Shown piece by piece: positions 8,280 through 15,547 of a stretch of DNA of 23,406 nucleotides (position 1 is its first letter; every line of letters starts with the position of its first letter). The notes under the pieces are model-generated. The model made no database searches and had not been told where the DNA came from. It was given only the letters and a program-made list of their open reading frames with translations. Where the stretch lies: the NCBI GenBank assembly GCA_032251145.1, contig JAVVER010000045.1:1-23406 (forward strand), read 5' to 3'. Origin of the DNA: BRH-c54 sp032251145 (GTDB lineage: Bacteria; Bacteroidota; Bacteroidia; Flavobacteriales_E; Vicingaceae). A program made the translations under genes and the position numbers.

Positions 8280-9038
8280 TTAATCTTTAACGCACCTAAA
8301 ACCTAAGTTTTTAATGCAAAAATTGGCTTTTAAACTTCCTCTAAAGGCGTAACGCATAAATGCGGCATAATTCATTAAGTCTTTAGCTCCTACAGCACCA
8401 CCAGCACAAAATAAATTTCTATCGGTATCTACATCTTTTCTAGATTCTCCAGAAATTAAAACGGAATTGAAATCCAAAGTCCATTCCCAAACCAAACCGT
8501 GTAAATCGTAAACACCCCAAATATTTCTATTGGTTTTACCAACTTGTTTAAGGTAGGTTTTTGGTGTTTCATAGCTGCTTAGTATTTTTTGGTTGTAGAG
8601 GCTATCCACACGAGCATCTTTTTTGGTATCGTCAGCCATGGCTACATATTCCCATTCATCTACTGTTGGTAATCTTTTGCCTACATATTCGCAATAAGCT
8701 TTTGCAGCATACCAAGAAATGGTGTTTACAGGAGAATTAGAAAATGTATTACTAAAAGAAGTATCGCTTGTCCAATCCATTAAATAACTTTTATCGGCAA
8801 ACAAACGAGTTACCTTGTTTTTTTTCCATTTAGGGTTAGCAATTACAAAATCTAAATATTGTTGGTGAGTTACTGGATGGATATCCATGTGAAAATCTTT
8901 TACAGTAACAATAGCTGAATCTGTACCATAAAGGGGGATGTATTTTCCCCCTTTGATGGCAACAGTTTTTGTTGATTGTTGAGCAAATACAATATTGCTA
9001 AACAGTATAAGTACTAATGATAAATTTCTTAGTTGCAT
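8280..9038 (-). CDS. nirV: NirV-like, exported FGE-sulfatase (SUMF1) family protein
   Basis: A 252-residue protein with an N-terminal signal peptide (cleavage probably after IVFAQ) and a formylglycine-generating-enzyme-like C-type lectin fold. Visible motifs are MDIHPVTHQQYLDFV, SPVNTISWYAAKAYCEYVG, KRLPTVDEWEYVA, WGVYDLHGLVWEWTLD and the terminal NLGFRCVKD. Genes of this family next to nirK are called nirV; the role is unproven. The region that in true FGEs holds the copper-binding catalytic cysteine pair reads AFMRYAFRGS and has no cysteine, so sulfatase activation is unlikely. Its ATG overlaps the nirK stop by one base (TAATG), implying translational coupling. Confidence 0.82.
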   Translation of the reverse strand: MQLRNLSLVLILFSNIVFAQQSTKTVAIKGGKYIPLYGTDSAIVTVKDFHMDIHPVTHQQYLDFVIANPKWKKNKVTRLFADKSYLMDWTSDTSFSNTFSNSPVNTISWYAAKAYCEYVGKRLPTVDEWEYVAMADDTKKDARVDSLYNQKILSSYETPKTYLKQVGKTNRNIWGVYDLHGLVWEWTLDFNSVLISGESRKDVDTDRNLFCAGGAVGAKDLMNYAAFMRYAFRGSLKANFCIKNLGFRCVKD

Positions 9039-10489
9039 TATTTTTTCTTGTTTCTAACAGATTTTACCATTGAAGGAGTAACTTCAGTTTTGTTATTTCC
9101 CCAATTGTTGTAGATGTAAGTCAATACATTAGCAATTTCTTCATCATTAATGTTTTGAGCCGTCATTACACTATTGTATTTGTTTCCGTTTACAGTAATT
9201 TCTCCTGATAACCCGTTTAATACAATATCAATAGCTCTGTTTACATCTGCATTTAAAAAATCAGCTTTAGCTAAAGGAGGAAATGCGTTTGGCAAACCTT
9301 CTCCGTTAGTTTGGTGACAAGCCACACAAGTTTGAGAATATACTTGTTTTCCGAGTTCAATTCTTTCGGCTACAGTAGTTGCTATTTTAGCAGTAGGAGC
9401 ATCACCTGTATTAGGCATTTCCTGAATCCCACCACCTTCTGGTTTGTAAATTCCTTCCATTAGTTCTCCTGAATAAACTTTTTTGTTTTCTTCTCCATTT
9501 ACTTTTAACATTCCCAGAGCCCCTTTGTTAAATGCTCTAAAAATGGAGTGATCCACTAAGATAAAAGTACCTGGAACTTCAACTTTAAACTCAACAATGG
9601 CAGCACCACCAGCAGGAACTAATGTAGTTTGGATGTTTTCATTAATAGTAGTTCCACCTTCAGCATAAACTTTGTCGAAAATTTCGCCAATAACATGGAA
9701 AGAAGAAACTAAGTTTGGACCACCGTTACCTACAAATAATCTAACTGTTTCGCCAACATTTGCAGTAATAGCATTGTCGCCAGTTAACGCACCCACTTTT
9801 CCGTTAAAAACTACATAGTCAGCATGTTCATCAACAGCTTTTTGCATATCGAAAGGTTGTAAACCGGGTTGTCCGTGTTTTCCTTTAGTATAAAAATCTC
9901 CTTGCATTACGTAGTATTCTTTATCTACAGCAGGAAGACCACCTTCTGGTTCAACCAAAATTAAACCGTACATTCCGTTGGCAATGTGCATCCCTACGGG
10001 AGCAGTAGCACAGTGATAAACATATAAACCTGGATTTAATACTTTAAAAGAAAAAACTTTCTCATGTCCTGGAGCAATAAATGAAGATTCTGCTCCACCA
10101 CCTGGGCCTGTTACTGCGTGTAAATCAATGTTGTGAGGTAGTTTATTGTCAGGATGATTTTTTAAGTGAAATTCTACTTCATCGCCCACTCTAGTTCTGA
10201 TGAAAGAACCCGGAACGGTACCTCCAAAAGTCCAATAAACATAACTAACACCGTCAGCCATTTCACCTTCTTCTTCCAAAATTTCCATGTGAACAATTAG
10301 TTTTTTTGCAGCTCTGTCGCCAATTGGTTTTGGTACTAATGGTGGTGATGTGAGTTCTGCTTCCATTTCTCCATCAATAGGAATTGTTGTTGCATCTACA
10401 CGTTTAGATGTGTTGTTATTGCTTGTTTCTGAACAAGCTACAAAGCTTGCAACGGCCGAAGCCAAAACGATAAATTTTAAGTTCCTCAT
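9038..10489 (-). CDS. nirK: Copper nitrite reductase NirK fused to cytochrome c
   Basis: This enzyme reduces nitrite to NO in the periplasm. The 483-residue protein has a lipobox (FVAC, Cys19), two cupredoxin domains (about 60-335) and a C-terminal class I cytochrome c domain (about 375-465). Type 1 copper ligands are His119, Cys160, His168 and Met173; type 2 ligands are His124, His159 and His314; catalytic Asp122 and His265 are present. The short loop YHCATAPVGMHIANGM and SSFHVIGEIFDKV resemble AniA-class NirK. The heme site is CVACH (388-392) with likely Met442. The fusion would feed electrons internally. It is preceded by an FNR-type box at 10565-10578 and coupled to the NirV-like gene. 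Confidence 0.97.
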   Translation of the reverse strand: MRNLKFIVLASAVASFVACSETSNNNTSKRVDATTIPIDGEMEAELTSPPLVPKPIGDRAAKKLIVHMEILEEEGEMADGVSYVYWTFGGTVPGSFIRTRVGDEVEFHLKNHPDNKLPHNIDLHAVTGPGGGAESSFIAPGHEKVFSFKVLNPGLYVYHCATAPVGMHIANGMYGLILVEPEGGLPAVDKEYYVMQGDFYTKGKHGQPGLQPFDMQKAVDEHADYVVFNGKVGALTGDNAITANVGETVRLFVGNGGPNLVSSFHVIGEIFDKVYAEGGTTINENIQTTLVPAGGAAIVEFKVEVPGTFILVDHSIFRAFNKGALGMLKVNGEENKKVYSGELMEGIYKPEGGGIQEMPNTGDAPTAKIATTVAERIELGKQVYSQTCVACHQTNGEGLPNAFPPLAKADFLNADVNRAIDIVLNGLSGEITVNGNKYNSVMTAQNINDEEIANVLTYIYNNWGNNKTEVTPSMVKSVRNKKK

Positions 10490-10535
10490 GTTGTTTAATA
10501 GTTTTTAGGTTTGATGTAAAATTACGTTTAAACAA

Positions 10536-10565
10536 TTTGAATAAAAATAATTTTGAATAAAAATA
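10536..10565. repeat. Tandem 14-nt direct repeat in the nirK promoter
   Basis: TTTGAATAAAAATA occurs twice without mismatch, at 10536-10549 and 10552-10565, a 16-bp period. The second copy touches the FNR-type box. It may be a protein-binding repeat or a curved A-tract element in the nirK promoter; the function is inferred from position only. Confidence 0.6.
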
Positions 10566-10578
10566 TGATATTCATCAT
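10565..10578 (-). promoter_or_regulatory. FNR/CRP-type box upstream of nirK
   Basis: ATGAT-ATTC-ATCAT is a 5-4-5 palindrome close to the FNR consensus TTGAT-N4-ATCAA. It is centred 82 nt upstream of the nirK ATG and lies just after the stop codon of the small cytochrome c gene, so nirK probably has its own anaerobic/NO-responsive promoter. Confidence 0.6.
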
Positions 10579-10584
10579 AGAAAA

Positions 10585-11034
10585 CTATTTTGCATTGAAT
10601 TCATGCAGCCAAATTTGGTAAATTCTAAAATATTCTAAGATGGCAAATGCTTCTTGTTGAGGTAGTTCAAACGAACAGTTTTCATCATATTTTTGATTAG
10701 TTTTTATGGTGATGCTATCTTTTTGCAGCATTACATCATAATTCATAAAATAGTTCATTATCCATTCAGGTTGTCTTCTTGCTAATACATCGCTTAAATC
10801 TGGGCCACTATTTTTATATTCCATAGTATGGCACGAACTGCATTTTTGCTTAAATGTTTCCATTCCAATTTTCATGATGGAATCGTTAATTTGTTCAAGT
10901 GTTAGTTTTTCATAAGGACCAATACCATAAATAGATGATGGAATTTCTTTAGCATTATTTTTACATGCTAAAAAGCTAACAGCAATTAAAAAAATGAATA
11001 ACCATCGCATCTTATTATAATTTTTGAATTTCAA
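10585..11034 (-). CDS. Small c-type cytochrome lipoprotein
   Basis: A 149-residue protein with a lipoprotein signal (SFLAC, Cys24) and one class I cytochrome c domain: heme motif CSSCH (Cys65, Cys68, His69), then SGPDLSDVLARRQPEWIMNYF, a segment typical of small periplasmic electron carriers; a methionine in this area probably provides the sixth ligand. It is the last gene of the HmuY-receptor-HmuY operon and the first start at 11034 overlaps the previous gene by 20 nt. The alternative ATG at 11010 removes the overlap and leaves a good signal peptide (MRWLFIFLIAVSFLAC); the choice is open. It could donate electrons to NirS or NirK. The partner is inferred from its position. Confidence 0.88.
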   Translation of the reverse strand: MKFKNYNKMRWLFIFLIAVSFLACKNNAKEIPSSIYGIGPYEKLTLEQINDSIMKIGMETFKQKCSSCHTMEYKNSGPDLSDVLARRQPEWIMNYFMNYDVMLQKDSITIKTNQKYDENCSFELPQQEAFAILEYFRIYQIWLHEFNAK

Positions 11035-11989
11035 AAGTAGGGTAGCCTTTTTGTCCGTACTGATTATAAAAATCTATAAATCGAATTTTATAAAACAAGC
11101 CTGAAGTAGTTTTTACAATATAACTTTTATTATTGTCGATGGTGAATGAGTTGTCATTACTATTTCTAATTTTCCAATCGTGCCCGATTTCGTTCCAATA
11201 GTTGGTAAAAGTATAGTTAGAAGTATCTTTTAGAGTAATATCTAAAAAGTTACCATTATTGTCTTCGGCTACTAATACGTCATTTTGTTTGTTGGTTAAT
11301 GCCTGGGTAAGTACAAAAGGTAGTGGCAGATTATCAAACTTATGATGGTGATTGGTAAATAGTAAATCCCAGCTGTTTTTTTCGGGTTCTAAGTTTTTGA
11401 TTTCTCCACCGTTATTAAAACTAAAATGCAAAAAACTTAGGTTGTTATCTTTACTAATGCTAATGGTTTTGTCACTATTTCCATTAAGCTGAGCAAATCT
11501 AAAAGTATAGCTACTAGCAGTAACTTGTTGTAATTGAATTTTATAATATCCTTGATGATTGCCGTTAGCATCGTATTGTCTGTCAATAATATAAACGTTG
11601 TTGGTGTTTTGCCAGTTTCCAATGGCGGTAGAATCTAAGTTGCCGCTAGGTGCATCCCATATCCAAGTAACACCAGAAATGCTGGTAACGGAAGTAAAAT
11701 CTACGGAGCCCATATTGGCTACTAACATTCCTAAAGCGTTATTAACTAATACATGATAACCGTTTTCGCTACATTCAAAAGCAATGTCCCAATCGAATTT
11801 TGTATTGGTACTAATTACTTTGTTGCTCTCACAATCGTAATATACTTGGTTGGTATAAGGATAACCAATTTCAATTTGAACGGTATTCATTTCTCCTGGT
11901 TCGGGAAATGGAACTGGTTTTTCCTCTTTTAAACAAGAAGAAAACATCAGGCTTATGAATAAATAATATGTTAGATTTTTTAGGTTCAT
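11015..11989 (-). CDS. HmuY-like lipoprotein
   Basis: A 324-residue lipoprotein (LMFSSC, Cys19). After the signal, the sequence FDWDIAFECSENGYHVLVNN and the later repeated pattern SWDLLFTNHHHKFDNLPLPF are typical of HmuY-fold proteins, the beta-rich heme-binding hemophores of Bacteroidota. Residues corresponding to the Porphyromonas HmuY heme-ligand histidines cannot be assigned by eye. It starts 3 nt after the receptor stop codon, so it is certainly co-transcribed with it. It resembles the T9SS HmuY-like protein on the other side of the receptor, for example in the shared WDIAF pattern, so the two are probably paralogues. The likely role is capturing heme (or another iron porphyrin) at the cell surface for the adjacent receptor. 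Confidence 0.78.
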   Translation of the reverse strand: MNLKNLTYYLFISLMFSSCLKEEKPVPFPEPGEMNTVQIEIGYPYTNQVYYDCESNKVISTNTKFDWDIAFECSENGYHVLVNNALGMLVANMGSVDFTSVTSISGVTWIWDAPSGNLDSTAIGNWQNTNNVYIIDRQYDANGNHQGYYKIQLQQVTASSYTFRFAQLNGNSDKTISISKDNNLSFLHFSFNNGGEIKNLEPEKNSWDLLFTNHHHKFDNLPLPFVLTQALTNKQNDVLVAEDNNGNFLDITLKDTSNYTFTNYWNEIGHDWKIRNSNDNSFTIDNNKSYIVKTTSGLFYKIRFIDFYNQYGQKGYPTFEIQKL

Positions 11990-11992
11990 GAT

Positions 11993-14209
11993 TTAAAAAT
12001 TAAATGCAAGTGATACAAAATAACTTCTCCCCCAAAGAACATTAAGTACATTAGCGTTACTTTGATTCGATACACCAAAAACATCTCCTGCCATTTCCAC
12101 TTGAGTAACATTAAACAAGTTTTTTACTCCTGCTGTTAAGTTAATTTTTTGTTGATAAAAGTTTTTGTTGAAGGTAACATCAAAGGTGTGAAAGTCGCCA
12201 ATAAAACTTTCGTTAACCTGATTGTTATTAAGGTATAGATTTCTGATTTTCCCGGTGTATTTATACAAAATCGTAACTCCCATCTGCAAACTATCTAGTT
12301 GATAACCTAATCCGGCATTTATATCTGTTGTATAAAAGAATTGATTGTTAACATTCGCATCATCAAACATAGAGTTGTAATTACCAAAATAATTGAACCC
12401 ACTAGTTAATTTTAATTGATGAATTTGATAAACTGCATTTAAAGCAACTCCTTTAGTAGTAAGGAAATTAATATTTTGATATTCCCAATCTACCTCAGAA
12501 ATTCTTACCAAACTTATTAGGTTATTAATGTTGGAATAATACATTTTTGGTGATAGCTGAAAACGATGTTGATTCACTTTTTTATTCCAATCCAATGAAA
12601 CATTAATATGGTCTGAATTTTCAGCTTTTAAATTGGTATTTCCCCACAAATTGATGCTGGAATTGTAGTGAAATTCTAGGTGAAGTTCTTTTAAATCGGG
12701 AGCTCTAAAGCCTTTTGCAATAGCCGCTCTAAGTTGGGTGTTTTTGTTTAGCTCCACCAACAAACTAAGTGAAGGAACAACAGGAGCTTTATAAACCGAA
12801 TTATACGCATAACGCATGGCGGGTTTTATAGTAATTGCTTTAATGGGTTGGTAACTCAATGAAGCAAATAAGGCATAATCGCCAATACTTTGTTGTTGAT
12901 TGACAACACGAGAAGCCATAATTTTATCGTGTTTCAATTCAGCTCCAACACTATAATTCACTTGGTTGGAATCATTTTTTTTAGTGTAAACTGTTCTTAC
13001 TAAATAGGTGTGAAAAACGGTTGTATCTTGATCGCTTTCTCCTTCGGTTAAAAACTGGTCGAGGGTAGTTAAATCTTTAAAATAAATGTTTCTAGTTCTT
13101 TTAAAATAAGAGTGAGCCAAGGTAATATCCATAAAATTGGTTGGAGAAATTCTACCGTTTAGCAATAGTTTGTTGTTGATACGATGGGTATTATAATAGG
13201 TGTCAAAAGCAGATATGTAATAAGGAGTTCTAGGCAGACCTCTATCTGTCATGGTTTCAGTAAAAAAATCGGCAGCATAAGTTAATTTTAAATGACGGAT
13301 GGTTCGGTTGTACATGAAATTTCCAATATATTGCTCCCTTGGTTTCCACGTTTTAAAACGCGAAGTATCCGGTTGAGCAAACCCTTGAAAGAAATTACGT
13401 CCGCCACCAATTTTATAGGTGTTTTTGTTGTGTTTAAATCCTAAGCTTCCACTAAAATTATACTGACCAATACTTTCATAAAAACTTTTTGCCTGAACAG
13501 CAATTTTTTTAGTTTGAGCTTTTTTGGTAATCAAATTAATAGTGCCTCCCAATGCATTTGTTCCATAAGCTACTGATGTTGGTCCGTCTATTACTTCAAT
13601 TTTTTCAATACCGTTCAAATTAATTTGCGAAACATCAATATTGCCGCTCAACCTGCCTTCAACAGGCACGCCATCTATCATAATTTTTACATGATTGCCA
13701 GAAAGCCCGTTAAGGTTAATGGCAGTTTCGTTTACGTGTCCGTTATTGGTTCTAAAATTCATTTCCGATGTTAGCACTTCTCGCAAATTACTTGCACCTT
13801 TAGCATTAATTTTTTCCTCATCTATGGTTTCCACTTTTTGCACCGATTCTTTTAACTGTATAGGAATAAAATTTCCTGTAATTACCATTTCCTCTAAGTT
13901 GGTACTTGATGAGGTGAGGTATATTATTGTTGGTGCTGCTTTTGGAAAAATGTTGGTTTGGAATTTTTCATAACCGACAAAACTAACTTCAACCAAAGTG
14001 GAATCGGAATAAGGATTGATAGCAACACCATTTTTATCAGTAATACTCCATTTAAAATTACCATTGGCATCGGTAAACTTAACATGAGCTAAGTAAATAG
14101 GGGAGTTGTCGGCTTTGTCTTTAACAATAATTTTAGCAGACTGAGCCGTAGTCAACACCGAAGAAAGCCAAAAACTTCCCAACAACACTATTTTGAGTAC
14201 TAAGTTCAT
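11993..14209 (-). CDS. TonB-dependent outer membrane receptor, heme-receptor-like
   Basis: A 738-residue receptor with a signal peptide (ending LTTAQ), an N-terminal carboxypeptidase-like beta domain (about 25-105), a plug (about 115-230; IKIMIDGVPVEGR-like segment, then EKIEVIDGPTSVAYGTNALGGTINLITK) and a 22-strand barrel ending in aromatic FVSLAFNF. A FRAP box at about residue 501 and GNTNL about 20 residues later, with two histidines between them, match the FRAP/NPNL boxes of heme receptors such as HmuR. It overlaps the upstream HmuY-like stop by one base (TAATG). Heme uptake is the best guess; copper or another chelate cannot be excluded, given nirK nearby. Confidence 0.88.
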   Translation of the reverse strand: MNLVLKIVLLGSFWLSSVLTTAQSAKIIVKDKADNSPIYLAHVKFTDANGNFKWSITDKNGVAINPYSDSTLVEVSFVGYEKFQTNIFPKAAPTIIYLTSSSTNLEEMVITGNFIPIQLKESVQKVETIDEEKINAKGASNLREVLTSEMNFRTNNGHVNETAINLNGLSGNHVKIMIDGVPVEGRLSGNIDVSQINLNGIEKIEVIDGPTSVAYGTNALGGTINLITKKAQTKKIAVQAKSFYESIGQYNFSGSLGFKHNKNTYKIGGGRNFFQGFAQPDTSRFKTWKPREQYIGNFMYNRTIRHLKLTYAADFFTETMTDRGLPRTPYYISAFDTYYNTHRINNKLLLNGRISPTNFMDITLAHSYFKRTRNIYFKDLTTLDQFLTEGESDQDTTVFHTYLVRTVYTKKNDSNQVNYSVGAELKHDKIMASRVVNQQQSIGDYALFASLSYQPIKAITIKPAMRYAYNSVYKAPVVPSLSLLVELNKNTQLRAAIAKGFRAPDLKELHLEFHYNSSINLWGNTNLKAENSDHINVSLDWNKKVNQHRFQLSPKMYYSNINNLISLVRISEVDWEYQNINFLTTKGVALNAVYQIHQLKLTSGFNYFGNYNSMFDDANVNNQFFYTTDINAGLGYQLDSLQMGVTILYKYTGKIRNLYLNNNQVNESFIGDFHTFDVTFNKNFYQQKINLTAGVKNLFNVTQVEMAGDVFGVSNQSNANVLNVLWGRSYFVSLAFNF

Positions 14210-15459
14210 TACTTAATGATTAATTTCTTAGTAATTTGTTGTTTATCAGTTAGCAGTTGAAGTAAGTACATCCCGGAGGGTAAATCTCCAACATAAAGCT
14301 CGCTAAGTGTATTTTTTAATAAACTTGTTTTTAAAGTTTTTCCTGTAATATCCAATATGTTTGCTTGTAAATGATTTACATTATTTGAAATACGAATGTT
14401 AATGTTTTCGCTTGCCGGATTAGGATAAAACTCAAAGTCTATAAAACTAAACTGTTCATCTATAGAAGAAGTGACAATTTCTTCCATATCAAAATAAGTA
14501 TCGCCATTAGCCATTCCACCAAAACCTGTAAAAACAATTCTAAACAATTTGGTACTGTCTAAATTATGTACAAAATAAGCAATGGTATCATATACTTCCC
14601 AACCATTTGCAGAACTGTAGTTTTTCCATTCTCTACCAATATTGTTAATGTTCTTTGTAAAGGTAGTTTGAGGAGATGTGGCTGTATTAGCAGTAGTAAA
14701 ATCGGTGAAATGCCCTTTTGCACTCCAAACATTTACATTGCTAAAAATACTCGATACAGGAACATACATACCCGGAGGAAAAACAAAATCGGTATGTTTT
14801 ACAAAAGTGAGCTCCCAAGTGGTGTTATCAGGTTCTCTGTCTATCAATTGATTATTGATGATAGAGAAATACACAAAATTTCTGTTGGGATAATTGTTTT
14901 TATTAAACGTAATGGTTTGTTCGTTTGAACCATCTATATTGGCATGTTTAAATTCCCAAACTCCTGATTTTAAACTAACAATCCATAGTTTTTTAAAGGA
15001 ATTATTTACAAGTTTAATAAGGTAAAGCGAATCTCCAAAGGTCCAAAAATTGTTCTGAGGATTTAATATTCCCCACCCCATATCGAAGGTTCCGTTGGCA
15101 CCTCTGTGTATATTAAAAGCACCATTTGTCCATGAAGTATCTGTGTTTAGTAATCTTTCCCAAGATGAGTAATTGGTAGTGTCAAAAGAACTCCATTCTG
15201 AAGTATCTCCTGGGTAAGCCCAAAGTAAGGCATTAGCTTCATTGAGTAAAATGGCACTACCGGCAGCTCCATTTCCGCTAACAGCAAAAGCAATGTCCCA
15301 GTTAGTGGCACTTTCAGATTTAATGGTGCCGTTTTCAAGGCTATAAAAAACTTGTTGTTGATATTGAGCTTGCATCGAAACCGTTTCTGAAACAGGTTGA
15401 GCAAAAATAGTATTCAATAAAATGAATATTGGTAGGAAAATTTTAGTTAGGATTTTCAT
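14209..15459 (-). CDS. Secreted HmuY-like protein with T9SS type A sorting domain
   Basis: A 416-residue protein with a classical signal peptide (MKILTKIFLPIFILLNTIFA). The body shows the HmuY-like pattern NWDIAFAVSGNG and, later, TTWELTFVKHTDFVFP, parallel to the lipoprotein downstream of the receptor. The C-terminus (about 344-416, FYPNPASENINI to KKLIIK, with a G-KTLKT turn and a GMYLLQL strand) is a Por-type sorting domain, so it is exported across the outer membrane by type IX secretion and probably anchored or released. It is the first gene of a coupled operon with the receptor, suggesting a secreted hemophore. It begins 88 nt after nirS, behind the nirS terminator. Confidence 0.85.
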   Translation of the reverse strand: MKILTKIFLPIFILLNTIFAQPVSETVSMQAQYQQQVFYSLENGTIKSESATNWDIAFAVSGNGAAGSAILLNEANALLWAYPGDTSEWSSFDTTNYSSWERLLNTDTSWTNGAFNIHRGANGTFDMGWGILNPQNNFWTFGDSLYLIKLVNNSFKKLWIVSLKSGVWEFKHANIDGSNEQTITFNKNNYPNRNFVYFSIINNQLIDREPDNTTWELTFVKHTDFVFPPGMYVPVSSIFSNVNVWSAKGHFTDFTTANTATSPQTTFTKNINNIGREWKNYSSANGWEVYDTIAYFVHNLDSTKLFRIVFTGFGGMANGDTYFDMEEIVTSSIDEQFSFIDFEFYPNPASENINIRISNNVNHLQANILDITGKTLKTSLLKNTLSELYVGDLPSGMYLLQLLTDKQQITKKLIIK

Positions 15460-15490
15460 AATATTAAAATTTAAAAAGTTTGTGTTAGGT

Positions 15491-15525
15491 TTAAAAAAAA
15501 GAGAGGAGGAGCGACCTCCTCTCTT
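15491..15525 (-). terminator. Rho-independent terminator of nirS
   Basis: AAGAGAGGAGG (15499-15509) and CCTCCTCTCTT (15515-15525) pair perfectly around the loop AGCGA. On the minus strand the stem is followed by eight T residues (15493-15500, partly within the stem). It lies just after the nirS stop and 30-odd nt before the HmuY-like gene, so nirS may be mainly monocistronic. Confidence 0.88.
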
Positions 15526-15547
15526 ATACTCACAATCAATAACCTAA

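Noticed and set aside
14566..14928. Plus-strand reading frame of 120 codons opposite the T9SS HmuY-like gene
   Set aside because: Fully antisense to a gene with clear signal peptide and sorting domain; no independent support.
15147..15404. Minus-strand 85-codon frame within the T9SS HmuY-like gene
   Set aside because: Out-of-frame overlap within a supported gene, no recognisable product.
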